This document shows, piece after piece, positions 1 to 10,068 of a DNA stretch of 64,000 nucleotides. The position numbers and the translations under genes were made by a program. Numbering within the stretch: the first letter of the stretch is position 1; each line of letters begins with the position of its first letter. The notes beneath the pieces were generated by a model that was not told the origin of the DNA, ran no database searches, and saw only the letters and a list, made by a program, of their open reading frames with translations. The stretch lies in contig MNCI01036208.1 of NCBI GenBank assembly GCA_015680685.1, positions 223,967 through 287,966 of the forward strand. Direction: 5' to 3'. This DNA comes from Gnetum montanum (lineage: Eukaryota; Streptophyta; Gnetopsida; Gnetales; Gnetaceae).

Positions 1-1991
1 GTTCCACTTGGATAATACGTCAAGGGTTGGTGGAACTGCCTTGGGTTACCTTGCAGATAAGGTAACCTTATGGGTGTTTGCCATTGATTGATCCTTGGGT
101 TTAATGCATACACCCCAGACTCCTACAGATGTGAGATAATTGGACAACATCCCTTAGGATGGTCATAGTAGCAGACCTCACATCCACCATCATTGTCTGA
201 ATCAAAATTCTCAGCCTCATCGGAGTTAGATATTTTTCCCTTACCCTTGTTATGTGCAGGGTTGAATTTTCTCCGCATGTTTTTACATTTATCACTACCT
301 TGTGCATTCTTAGACTCCTCTACAATTTTCAAAACTTTTTCTATTCGTGAGTCTAAGGAATCCCACATTTGGTCTACCTTAGCCGATACCTCCGTTGTTA
401 ACTTTTGGATCGGCACGGTTTTCCTGTTCACCAACTCTTCGAGTGGTGACTCATCCTCCTCATCACAGAATTTCACTCCCTTCTTACGAAGGGAGGGATC
501 GTGGTTGTATTACTCCGCACTTTCTCTTTTACATAGCTCACCGTCTTCTTGCGCTACTTGTTCCAACAAAAATTCAGCTTCATGGGCTCTTAATCGGGAA
601 AGTCTCCCTTGGGCGTAAGTCCCAAGAGTTCTTCTCGTTTCATTTCGTAGCCCATCCACGAGGTGGCGAAGTTGATCCCGCTTGGCATACCCATGGCCCG
701 GGCAACGATGTAGCAGTGTGTAGTAACGGGCCATGGTAGCATCCAAGGATTCATAAGCTCCTTGTTTCCAGCCTTGGATCTACTTACGCAAATTAGACAC
801 TCTGGAGTACATTTGATATTTGTTGTTGAATAGTTCAAGCATCGTACTCCACCTCCTGATGGTTTCCGGTTCTAAGGACCGGTACCAGCTCTCTGCTTCT
901 TTAGTGAGTGTCCTTGGGAACAACTTGAGTTTCTGCCACTCATTGTCAATGTTCTGCAAGGCATAGGCATCGTGGAATGCCTGTAAATGGTGTTGAGAAT
1001 CAACGTTGTATCCCCCTTCAAAATGTGAGATATTATTTATATCCAAATGCTTGATCCTACTTTCCTTTAAATGCCTTGTGGGAATCCTAACTGCCTCTCT
1101 AATATCGAGCATACTTCGGGTTGCGAATAGGGGTTCATCATGATCGTCTCTTTCATGATGTCTGTGATGTCTACATGGTGATTCCCTATTTTCCCTACGT
1201 CCTTGTCCTTGTCCTAACTTCTCTCGACCTTCTTGTCGAGGCATTTCATCTCTTTTACCTTTACTCTCTGCGTTATGCTCATGATGGCTGTGCCCAGATG
1301 TGGAAGGAGAGTGTGAATGATGAGATGAAGGAGAAGAAGAAGGGGATCCATCACCATGGTGATGTTTCATGCCTTCTCTTCGGCTGCTTCGGCCCCGATC
1401 GTTGCGACAATCAACGAGTCCGTCATTAGTGCGAGTGATTGTTCCTGCCGTGAACAGCTGGTGCTCACAGGGATCAGATCCTAGAATATGTATTGTTGAT
1501 CTAATGCCCTGATGCCTAACCTCTTCACTAGAGTGAGGAGGAGGAACATCATTTTCTAAGAAACCCATTGTGAGGGGTTCCTCTTCTCCTATTTCACTAA
1601 TGACGTGGGGAACCTTGCCCTTCAATAGTGAATGTTGGCTCTCCTGCCTTGCATCCCGAATACGTTGGGCTTTTGTGGGTTGATAATCCCTCAGAGTGTA
1701 ATCATCCGCAACGTATTCAGTAATCAGCTCTTGCATGCCATACCGTACCAAGGCACGGAAAAGCATGTTGGAAGCAGAGCGATCTGGGGGTAACACGATG
1801 TTACCTTGCATGTCTCTCCACCGCAGTTGCTCATCTTGATGGAAAACAAAGGTAAAATCCGGCACATACTCATCGGGATGAGTATATGTGACCTTAGATT
1901 GTTGAGGACATGGTTGATCTCGGTTATGCGTATGATGCTGACTTTCTCCTGTATTGTCCTTAGGTGAGTTGATTTCGTGAGAAGAAGCCAT
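1..1991 (-). pseudogene. gag: gag of E1, one frame with three nonsense codons
   Basis: Structural capsid/nucleocapsid precursor that packages element RNA in cytoplasmic particles. ATG at 1991 opens MASSHEINS. An N-terminal domain (about residues 40-140) has YTHPDEYVPDFTF and GNIVLPPDRS. A linker rich in His, Ser, Arg and Glu follows (about 190-290). The retrotransposon gag domain (PF03732 type) then reads FEGGYNVDSQHHLQAFHDAY, ESWYRSLEPE and MLELFNNKY. The C-terminal part is helical and charged and ends in a knuckle, CEVCYYDHPKGCC (137-188). One frame runs from 1991 to base 1 with no net frameshift. It is interrupted only by TAG at 780-782 (a Gln position in relatives), TAA at 510-512 (Glu in relatives) and TAG at 123-125 (Gln in E2). 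These are decay of a once intact gene; protease would follow beyond the window. Confidence 0.9.
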
Positions 1992-2118
1992 TTCTATTGG
2001 TGTGCTAATTTCACCGTTATTTATTGTTCTTGATTAACTGATTAACCCTAAGGTTCGTTTTAAGCTCACAACGATGTGAGTGATATCCCTTATGTTAAAT
2101 TGGCGACAAAACACTTAG

Positions 2119-2136
2119 TCCCCGGCAACGGCGCCA
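2119..2136 (-). other. primer-binding site of E1 (tRNA-Asp type)
   Basis: On the minus strand the site reads TGGCGCCGTTGCCGGGGA, one base after the LTR end. It matches the complement of the plant tRNA-Asp 3' end as I remember it, and it is the PBS type known from Athila elements. It is the best preserved of the five tRNA-Asp-type sites here and serves as the reference for the decayed ones. Confidence 0.85.
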
Positions 2137-2565
2137 ATGATGAGTGGCGAGGTACCCCTACACTCCACCATACGAATACGAGCGTACACGCGCGATCCGG
2201 TCGAACTCCGCAGACTAAATGCCTTAACGCCACAAGAAACACTTGGGGTTAATCGTTCGTTGTCTTCCCAGGCTTGCTTGTATGTGTCACGGTGTATGGT
2301 TAAGCAAGTCTGAGGTATGTGATTTTTTTGGTATTTTCGGCTTATCTTCTATGCTACCAGGAGAAAGGGTTGAGAAAACTAAACTAACTCTAACTAAGAT
2401 CTAAGTCTAAATTAACTAGCGTCAGCATCCGTTCCCACTTGCCGGACACACCCTGAACTATGCAACTGCAGCTTACCAAACGCTAATCGTTACTGGGATC
2501 GCCACACGTAACGCAAGTGCTCGAAGTGGTCGTACTGAGGCACCTATTTAGCCTACGTGTGATAA

Positions 2566-2842
2566 GCAGCCGATTCCTTAGCCAGCCGTACACACCCGTG
2601 GGTGCTCGTAACTAAGTCGTACTTATCACACGATCTAGCCTAGCAATGAGCAGCCGATTCCTCAACTAGCCGTACACATTAGACCCGGGAGTTACCAAGC
2701 GCAGAATCCTGGAATACGCTACTGGGTTACCAAGCATCCAATGCTCGTAATTGAGTCGTACTCATGCATTGCGTCAAGCAGCCGATTCCTTGACTAGCCG
2801 TACACGTCCGTAGACGCTCGTAATCAAGTCGTACTTGAACGC
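2566..2842. repeat. three imperfect copies of a ~64-bp unit in the E1 LTR
   Basis: Each unit opens CAGCCGATTCCT (2566, 2651, 2779), continues with TAGCCGTACAC and ends in GCTCGTAA...AAGTCGTACTT. The second copy is truncated and followed by GGGTTACCAAGC sequence. I see no such units in the E2 LTR, so this is an expansion private to E1 or its subfamily. Confidence 0.8.
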
Positions 2843-3081
2843 ACTAGGAAAGCAGGAAAGAAAGCAATAAATGAAACCACGTGCTGCAAGGTTTATCCAA
2901 ACAAGTTCGTCTTTATTGCCGTACACAACTTGGGTTCAGGTTACAAGCTGCTCGAATAAAGAGCCGTTCACTCTAGGACTCCTACTGCGGGCACATGGGG
3001 AAAAATTCTAACTCTGGAGTGATCAATCTGCCAGAGCTTCGCTACACTAGCCAGGATTGGGAAATGAAGGGAGTGCCACCT

Positions 3082-3092
3082 CTTATTTATAG
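3082..3092 (-). promoter_or_regulatory. probable TATA box of the E1 LTR
   Basis: The minus strand reads TATAAATAAGA just inside the GATATC array. The same arrangement (array, then CTATAAATAAGA) is at 3918-3930 in E2, which supports a core promoter at this spot. Position and sequence are the only evidence. Confidence 0.6.
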
Positions 3093-3107
3093 ATATGGCG
3101 GCGGGAC

Positions 3108-3202
3108 GCGATATCGCAGGAGAAGACGCGATATCACATGGGATGCGATATCACGGCGGCCGCGATATCACGTACGCGATATCACGGCACATGCAAGTCG
3201 CA
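3108..3202. repeat. 17-bp-period palindromic array, E1 U3
   Basis: GCGATATCGC or GCGATATCAC starts at 3108, 3128, 3145, 3162 and 3176, with a decayed unit (TGCAAGTCGC) at 3193. Spacings are 20, 17, 17, 14 and 17. Each core is a perfect or near palindrome around GATATC. The array lies between the LTR terminus and the TATA box, where enhancer sites would be expected. Confidence 0.85.
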
Positions 3203-3210
3203 TCTCATCA

Positions 3211-3809
3211 GCAACTCATAGAATGATTAATATTATGGAAGTAGTGTACATTCCTATTAGACATATATGGAATAATTGCATCAAGTGACTTGACATGAAA
3301 AATATCCCAAAGTTTGAAGGTAGATATAATGTAGATCCACAACATCACATCCAAGCCTTCCATCATGCCTGTGTCCTAAAAAATATAGAGAATGATTGGT
3401 AGAAACTAAAGTTGTTTTCTAGAACACTCATAAATGAAGTAGAGAGTTGGTATAGGTCCTTAGAATTGGAATCAATCCAAAGATTAAGTACCATGTTAGA
3501 GATCTTTAATGAAAAGTATCAAGCCTACTCCACAGTATCAAACGTAAGAAAATAGATCAATCATGGAAGTAAGGGATACATGAATCCATTAATGTGAAAA
3601 TGGATATATATTACTCATTATTACATAGATCTCTATTTAATATGATAGCTCACCAAATTTGAGATGATAGAAAAAAAATAGAAACCCTTGGACTATATGT
3701 TCAAGGTAGACTATCTAAGATGATAGCTTACCAAATCTAAAGGTTAATAGACTAGGTGGAAAAAGAAGAGGGGGAGCTATAGAAAATGGAATCAGTTGAG
3801 GAATATAGT
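3211..3809 (+). pseudogene. gag: gag of H, first visible block (capsid domain)
   Basis: The block covers the gag-domain core. It reads VVYIPIRHIW, then NIPKFEGRYNVDPQHHIQAF, ESWYRSLELESIQRLS and MLEIFNEKYQAYS, in step with E1, E2 and E5 gag. Several TAG/TGA codons and frameshifts follow about 3555. The block starts where E1 is inserted and ends at the E2 target duplication (ATAGT, 3805-3809). Confidence 0.85.
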
Positions 3810-4646
3810 TGATGGGATGCGATATCGCATGGGCCACGGTATCACGGTGGATGCGATATGTGATATCGCATTTGCTACGATATCACATCCCTCGCGATAT
3901 CGCGGTGCGCCATCAAATCTATAAATAAGAGGCGGCTCTCCCTTGTTTCTAATTCTAGGCCTAGATCATAGCGAAACTCTAGTAGTTTGACCCCTCCAGA
4001 GATAGAATATTTTCCATGTGCTCGCAGTAGGAGCTCCAAAGTGAACGGATCTTTATTTGAGCAAATATTGTACCTGAACACATGTTTGTGTACGAAAATA
4101 AAGATGAACTTCTTGGATAAACCTTGCAGTGCATGGAATAGGCTAAATAGGATTTTATTTATTGTTATTTACTATTTATCATTTAATCACTTTATTAGTC
4201 ATTAAATCTCTCTCAACCCTTCTCTCCTAGTTAAGTGCCTCAGTACGACCACTTCAAGCACATGCATTACGCTTGGTGATCCCAGCAACGACTAGCATTT
4301 GGCAACCAAGGTTGCATTGGTTTAGGGTGTGAATGGTAAGTGGGAATGGATGATGATGCTCGGTTAATTAAGACTTATTTAGTTAGTTAAAGTTAGTTAA
4401 TTAATCTCTTCACCCTTCACCTCGTCAGCATAGGAGATAAAATAGAAAAGACATAAAAATCATATACCTCAGACTTACTTAATCATACAACTATAACAAA
4501 TACAAGTAATTCTAGGAGGACAATGAATAATTAACCATAAGTGTTCCATAAGGCGGGTAGGTATTTAGTCTGTGGAGTTTGACCAGATCGTGCATGCTAC
4601 GATCGTATTCGTATGGTTGAGTGTAGGGGTACCTCGCCACTCATCA
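3810..4646 (+). repeat. 5' LTR of E2 (837 bp)
   Basis: Begins TGATGGGATGC and ends CGCCACTCATCA. Contents in order: six-unit GATATC array (3819-3903), CTATAAATAAGA (3918-3930), GAAAATAAAG (possible polyadenylation signal, about 4096-4105), the shared LTR block with CAGTACGACCACTTCAAGC (about 4240-4258), and GGGGTACCTCGCCACTCATCA. Confidence 0.92.
3819..3903. repeat. 17-bp-period GATATC array, E2 5' LTR
   Basis: Cores start at 3819, 3836, 3853, 3860, 3877 and 3894. All steps are 17 bp except one of 7, which looks like an internal deletion or duplication joint. The outer units are perfect GCGATATCGC palindromes. The 3' LTR copy has units at 10093, 10110, 10127, 10144 and 10158 (steps 17, 17, 17, 14). 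Confidence 0.85.
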
Positions 4647-4647
4647 T

Positions 4648-4665
4648 AGGCACCGTTGCCGAGGA
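4648..4665 (+). other. primer-binding site of E2
   Basis: AGGCACCGTTGCCGAGGA starts two bases after the LTR end. It differs from the E1 site at three positions, two of them G-to-A. Same tRNA-Asp type. Confidence 0.85.
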
Positions 4666-4790
4666 CTAAGTGTTTGTGTGCTAAGTAGAATATAGGAAAT
4701 TATCCATATCGTTGAGAGCTTAAACAAACCCTTAGGGTTAATTGAACAAAAAATTATACAACGGTTAATTAGCACACCAAACAAAGTTAA

Positions 4791-6914
4791 ATTGTCTTCT
4801 TCTCATAAGAGCACTTCATCACCTAGGAATCCTACAAGAAATAGTCGGCAGTCTAAAACACATAACCAAAATCCACCAGTTCCTAAATAGTACCGGGTGG
4901 TATATACTCATCCCGATGAGTATATACCATATTTGACCTTTATCCTCCATCAGGACGAACAACTACATTGGAGAAACTTGCAAGGTAACATAGTGTTACC
5001 TCTAGATCGGCCAGTCCCTAACATGCTTATTCGTGCTCTTGCACAGATAGGCATGACCCAACTATACACTGAATATGTTATAGGTGACTTTGACATAAGG
5101 GATTATCATCCCACAGAAGCACAACATTTAAGGGACTCATGGCAGGAGAGCCACCATACATTGTTGAAGGGCAAAGGGGTCCCGCACGTCCTAAGTCAAA
5201 TTGGAGATGGTGAACCACTTATAACGGGTTCTCCATCAAATGATGTTCCCCCTCCTAATGATAGTGAGGAGGTGGGGTATCAGAACCTATGCTCCAAGAT
5301 ACAAAACCCTGGTTTTGATCCTCGTGAATGCTAACTGTTCACTGAGGAAATGAAAACACATGACAAGGACGGGCAGTTAGATCATCACCATGATCAGGGT
5401 CGAAGCCACTGAAGAGAAGGTGAGAAACATCATCATGGCGATGGTTCTCCTTCTTCTTCCCCTTCATCACATCATTCACCCTCTCCTTCCACATTAGGAC
5501 GCAGTCATAAAGAGCATAATGGTGAGGATAGAGCTAGACAAAATGAGAGACCTCGACGAGAGAGTCGAGAGCTAGGACAAGGGCATGAACGAAGGGAAAG
5601 TAGGGAACAACGTAGACATCATAGAAATCATGAAAGAGATGATCATGAAGAACCCCTACTTTCCACCCAAAGTATGCTAGATATCATAGAGGTAGTGAGA
5701 ATACCAACAAGGCATCAGAAAGATAGTCAAATCAAAAGAATTGGCATGAACAATATCTCACGCTTCGAAGGGGGATACAACGTTAATCTGTAGAATTATT
5801 TACATGCATTCCACGATGCCTGTGCCTTGCAAAACATATAAAATGAGTGGAAAAAATTAAAGTTGTTTCCTAGGACACTCATAAAGGAAGCAAAGCATTG
5901 GTACTAGTCCTTAGATCCAGAAACCATTAGGAGGTGGAGTACAATGTTAGAACTCTTCAACGATAAATATGAAACGTACTCTAGAGTGTCTAACTTGCAT
6001 TAACAGATCCAAGGATGGAAGTGAGGTACTCATGAACCCTTGGATGCTACCATGGGCTTCTACTACGCACTGTTACATCATTGCCTGGGCCATGGTTATG
6101 CATAACAGGATCAACTACACCACCTCGTAGATGGGCTAAGGTATGAAACTAGGAGAACCCTTGGGACATATGCCCAAGGGAGACTATCTGAACTTAGATC
6201 TCATGAAATTCATCAATTGTTGGAGCAAGTAGCTAAAGAAGAAGGGAAGTTATGGAAAAGAGAAAGCATGGAAGAATACAGCCGTGATTCTTCCCTCTGG
6301 AAGAGGGGAGTGAGATTTTGCGATGAAGAGGATGAGTCACCACTCAAAGAGTTGGTGAATAGGAAAACCTTGTTGCTTCAGAAGCTAACAACAGAAGTAT
6401 CAGCTAAGGTAGATGAAATATGGAGCTCCTTAGATAGTAAAATTGAAACTTTCCTAAAGATTGTAGAGGAGTCTAAGGAGGAATGAAGTAGTGACAAGGA
6501 CAAGAAAAAGTGGAGAGATGCAGGTAATGCATGTGACAAGGGTAAGGGAAAAATGAATATCTCTAATGAGGTTGTGGATTCAGACACAGACGATGACTGT
6601 GGATGTGAGATCTACCAATATGACTATCCTAAACGATGTTGTCCAATCATCTCACATCTACAAAAGTCTGGGGTGTATGCACTCAACCTAAGACTTAACA
6701 AACAACAGACACCTCGAAGGTTACCTTATCTCCAAGGTAACCCAAGGTAGTTCCACCAACCGTTAATGTACTATCCAAGTGAAACTCTGGTAAATACCAG
6801 TAGTGGCAACATCCACAGTCATGGGGGATGCCACCGCCTAAACATTAATACCCTTACCGACAACCCGATCCTTTTGGCTACTACGTGTAGCAACCGGTTT
6901 CTCCACATGTCTCC
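4791..6914 (+). pseudogene. gag: gag of E2
   Basis: Homologous to E1 gag. The start has changed: where E1 has ATGGCTTCTTCT, E2 has ATTGTCTTCTTCT, so the initiator is lost. From 4897 to about 6830 one frame carries the whole protein. It has YTHPDEYIPYLTF, the His/Ser-rich linker (DGSPSSSPSSHHSPSPS), the gag domain (FEGGYNVN, WSTMLELFNDKYETYS) and a charged helical tail. The knuckle region CEIYQYDYPKRCC has lost one Cys and the His (both to Tyr). About a dozen in-frame stops occur, for example at 5332, 5791, 6001 and 6484. A frame change between about 6830 and 6915 separates gag from protease. Confidence 0.88.
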
Positions 6915-7931
6915 ATGGGTCACACAACTCCCCAACGTCAATACCAAGTTCGGGAGTACTTTAGAAGGACTCCTTCTCCTCCGGGAGACACTCCACATGT
7001 GTACCATTCTTTGAATCCATCCACCACTCTTCTGTCGGTTGTTCCCATACCACCCGTTCCAACAATGCAAGGGGAACTCCCCACTCAACCACAACAATGT
7101 AATGCTATAAGAGCTATAATCCTTCAACCCATTGTTGGTTCTAACAACCGTAAGAAGAGAAGACCTTTCTTCAGAACCAAGAGCCCAAAAAGGCTCTCAC
7201 AACCACAAGCGGTTGAGTCTACAACCACTCCTCCAACACACAAGGCTTCGGAGCTCCCTTCAAACCAGTACCAGAGCTCAATGCATACGGTTATGTTAAC
7301 ACATACCGTAACTAACTGGATCAAGGTAGGCCACCTTCCTAAGAAACTATCTAACCCTAGAAGTCCCTTAATCTACCTCCAAGTTGCCGGGAACAAACCT
7401 CATAAGGATCTTCTTAACTCAGGTTCCGGAGTCAACTTAATCTCATGAAAAATGTATCAAGCCTGGAACTTGCCCCAACTCAAGAAGAGAAATATTCAAC
7501 TAGAGGTCACTGACTAGTCCATCACCATTCCCTTGGGATTGATGGAGGAAATTGTTACTATTGTGTATGGTTGGTATTACCCAACTAATTTCGTGGTGAT
7601 AGAAGTTAACAACAACGAAGGGGACTTCCCAATTATAATGGGAAGGACATGGCTAAGCACAATAGACACATGCGTAGGAATCCACGATCTTTTCTTGGAA
7701 ATATCTAAGGTAAAATTTTATGGAAATATCGAGAAGAAGAAAGTTCCATGCATCACATATAGTGACTCATCGGGTGATGACATGGAGGAATGCTCAGCAT
7801 CTCCTACATGCAATCGATGTGCCCTAGAAACTCTAAGAAAAATGTGCCTATATGTAGCAACCACACAACAAGTGGACACCCTGTGGTTGATAGCTAATCG
7901 AAAGAGCAACCGACCAACATGCATGGAATAA
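6915..7931 (+). pseudogene. pro: protease region of E2
   Basis: Aspartic protease that would cut the Gag-Pol precursor. The frame from 6915 runs through 7931 with a TGA at 7446 and a TAG near 7516. A Pro/Gln-rich stretch is followed by the active-site loop LLNSGSGVNLIS (about 7410-7445); Asn replaces the catalytic Asp of the usual D-S/L-G triad. The second conserved part is DFPIIMGRTWLSTID (about 7623-7670), the flap-to-C-terminal segment. A short tail corresponds to the start of the RT linker in E5 and then stops at the pol deletion. Confidence 0.82.
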
Positions 7932-8049
7932 ACTGGGGGAACTACTCATGCCAACAATGAAGGCGTAGACACATTAGAGTATGAGCATCGCCAACTTCCA
8001 CCCCTTAACCTCAGAACATCAATTAAGAGAAGTTGGAAACTTTTAAGAA

Positions 8050-8112
8050 ATTCAAACATGCACTCATTATTTTGGATCTCTTCCTTTCCATTCAATCATG
8101 GGGGAGATGGCC
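8050..8112 (+). other. pol deletion joint and GGGGGAGATGGCC tract in E2
   Basis: Upstream of about 8065 the sequence matches the protease-RT linker. From about 8085 it matches what follows integrase in E5, E3 and E4. The conserved tract TCATGGGGGAGATGGCC (8096-8112) survives intact. The exact joint cannot be fixed by eye. Confidence 0.7.
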
Positions 8113-8159
8113 ACCTATGCTGATCATTTAGGGCCCTTAGTTCTTTTTAAGTTCTTATT

Positions 8160-8262
8160 TTACACATTTTTATTTTACACATTTTTGTTTTGCACATTTT
8201 TGTTTTACACATTTTTGTTTTACACATTTTTGTTTTGCATATTTTTGTTTTACAAATTTCTT
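8160..8262. repeat. 15-bp minisatellite, about seven units
   Basis: Units of TACACATTTTTGTTT with TGCACA/TGCATA variants run head to tail from 8160 to about 8262. E5 has only a loose T-rich counterpart (about 60890-60960), so the array expanded in E2. Non-coding. Confidence 0.85.
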
Positions 8263-9514
8263 TAAATTTTCTTATTTTTTTTTTACAACATCGTTATACT
8301 TTTTCATTTCTTTGTGTATGTGTGTGTGTTATCCATATTGTAAGTTTTTCATTTAATAAGTGTTCTTCATGATGGTATGAACTATTTTTATATTGATTGC
8401 TAATGTTTGGTTTTTACCTTTAAGTTATGATGTTGATACTAAGGTATGGTTCTTTTGATATAGCAGGCAATGATTCCACTTCATCCATTCATCCACAAAT
8501 TTCTATGGTCTCTCTTGGCTTGGAAATGTATAGTCCCTTTCATAATAAGAACTCTAACGAATCGGTGACTGGGGATTTCTCAAACTAAGGAAGGACTCAA
8601 GGATTGAAAAGGGTGTGACTTCAAGGGAACTTGATATATTCGTGTTGGCCATTCTCTTGGGTTCTTGGATGTGTTCTTCTTGAGTTTTCTTACTGTTTCA
8701 ACGTTACTCCATCATTGGGAAGCTGAGGAAATAAAAATAACAAAGTCTTTGCATGGTTTGGTTCTCATGCATAAACATATATAAAACAAAAAAAAAACAT
8801 AAAAATAAAGAAAGAAAGTGAAAATTCAAAGCACACCCCTTAAACGAAATAATCATTTGGGCTACAAGCACTAGTTATGGAACTAAAATAAAAGTGTTCC
8901 CTCTAAGTAAGGCCCTTCTCGCTTCCCATTCTCTCCTCCTTCGTTTTGTCGGAATGGTGGTGGCTCTTGGGTGAAGGCATTCTTGTTACTTCAAGAGGAT
9001 GGATTGGCCGAATGCATTAATGAGAAGTCATTGGATGTGGTTTGTTTGAGGCTAGACTTGGAATGGGATCTTCTAAGTCAAATTAACCATGAAATACACA
9101 AGGGGCTGTACACCACCTTATTCTTGGGATTCCATTCCATTCTCTTCTCTCCATTGTTCCCCTCATTGCTGGTTGTATCATTAGTGTATATTTTGGTTGA
9201 TGCATTGTTTTCTTTTTGGTAAATTCTTGTGGTTAAGACTTTAACTCTTGTTCCAAATGACATTCCCAGAGCCTATGGACTCTTTGAATGTGGGTTTGTC
9301 AGGGCATTAAGAGCATGAGCCTACTTTGGGGAGGACCCACTAGCATTCCTATTTGATGCACTAGTTAAATTCTTTCCCTTAACATTTTTGCAATTAATTT
9401 TATTTTGTTCATTTCCATATTGACATCCATTTCATCGACATTATCATTGTCTCTTTTTCTCCATCTTCCTTGTTCTTTTTATTTCTCCATTCTATTGCTA
9501 CCGGAGGTTCACTC
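8263..9514 (+). other. post-pol non-coding region of E2
   Basis: No credible gene. It shares landmarks with the other elements: GTCTTTGCATGGTTTGGTTC (about 8741), CTACAAGCACTAGTTATGG (about 8863), CTAAGGCCCTTC (about 8906), and TTTGGGGAGGACCCACTAGC (about 9325). The shared order means this is genuine element sequence, ending at a duplicated polypurine tract. Confidence 0.7.
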
Positions 9515-9528
9515 TTAGTCATGGGGGT
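9515..9528 (+). repeat. first copy of the E2 polypurine-tract motif
   Basis: TTAGTCATGGGGGT, identical to the true 3' polypurine tract at 10069-10082. The two copies flank the 540-bp segment. Confidence 0.85.
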
Positions 9529-10068
9529 CCAGACCCAAATTTTTTTGATTTTCTCCTAACCCCTACATCTTTGGTAGTCGCTATGAATATATCTCCAAAC
9601 CCGTATCAGCCATACCACAACTCAGCCAATGGACCTTTGACCGAAGCAAGGTATTAATTGCATTGTAATTCATTTACCGTTGCTAATATAAGACTGCGTT
9701 GTGTGTGCAGATGGCAATCATACAATAATGAATTGGATCTGGAGGGAGCACTTGGAATGGATCAGTGCTAAAGCAGCTATGCAAGGAGCAAGATTGATGG
9801 CGCACTTACGGATGGACAATGAAAGGTGCAATCCTGGCATTGGTAGTAGCATACTTCTTTTCTCTTCTCTCTTCTCTCTCAGCTGCCAAATGAGGCCTGA
9901 TGTCAAATGTATAAAGTGTTTACTCTTGTTGTCGTGAAAACCAGTTTTTCTTTTTGTCTTGTAATGATGATCCGTTCACATGTCATCCCATTCACCATTA
10001 GTTCCATTTGAGTCAACAATCCCATACCTTCCCAATATTTTGTAGGGAACTCAAGGGCGATTTTTAAT
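9529..10068 (+). other. 540-bp segment of probable foreign origin inside E2
   Basis: I find no counterpart in E3, E4, E5 or H. It holds an intron-like stretch: AAG|GTATTAATT at 9648-9659, TGCTAAT at about 9681, and TTGTGTGTGCAG|AT ending at 9710 (60 bp, short for plants). Joining across it gives MNISPNPYQPYHNSANGPLT, then EARWQSYNNELDLEGALG and a stop soon after. A second frame (about 9711-9830) reads WISAKAAMQGARLMAHLRMD and is followed by a donor-like G|GTAGTAGC. I do not recognise the protein. Captured host exon sequence is my best reading; random sequence remains possible. Confidence 0.45.

Larger units (their letters stand above)
1..3210 (-). mobile_element. E1, 5' part of a Ty3/gypsy (Athila-like) LTR retrotransposon
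   Basis: On the minus strand the order is LTR (3210 to 2138), tRNA-Asp primer-binding site (2136-2119), short leader and gag (1991 to the window edge). Protease, pol and the 3' LTR would lie to the left, outside the window. E1 sits in the gag gene of the older plus-strand element H, which resumes at 3211; the expected 5-bp target duplication would include 3211-3215 (GCAAC), but its partner is outside. E1 and E2 share the GATATC-rich U3. E1 keeps many CpG sites and has a long gag frame, so it is among the youngest insertions here. Confidence 0.9.
2138..3210 (-). repeat. 5' LTR of E1 (1073 bp)
   Basis: Bounded by TGATGAG...CATCTCATCA, with short inverted ends TGATG/CATCA. Minus-strand order: GATATC array next to the LTR start (3202-3108), TATA-like TATAAATAAGA (3092-3082), transcribed region, then the block shared by all LTRs here (complement of AGTACGACCACTT), and GGGGTACCTCGCCACTCATCA at the end. 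It is about 240 bp longer than the E2 LTR, in part because of the three-copy repeat at 2566-2842. Confidence 0.9.

Noticed and set aside
193-618. Plus-strand 141-codon open frame across E1 gag
   Set aside because: Antisense shadow of gag; composition mirrors the opposite strand and no family motif is present.
2566-2842. CRISPR-like array
   Set aside because: Only three imperfect, unequally spaced units in a plant LTR; no leader, no cas genes.
8313-8330. (TG)n microsatellite
   Set aside because: Too short and imperfect to list as a feature.
8971-9222. 83-codon frame with a hydrophobic C-terminus, possible membrane peptide
   Set aside because: Hydrophobicity comes from T-rich DNA. The frame is not kept in the homologous parts of E5, E3 or E4.
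9701-9937. 78-codon frame read as an intact small gene
   Set aside because: It begins inside the intron-like stretch without an ATG and ends in a Leu/Ser-rich tail; better treated as part of the cargo segment of unknown origin.
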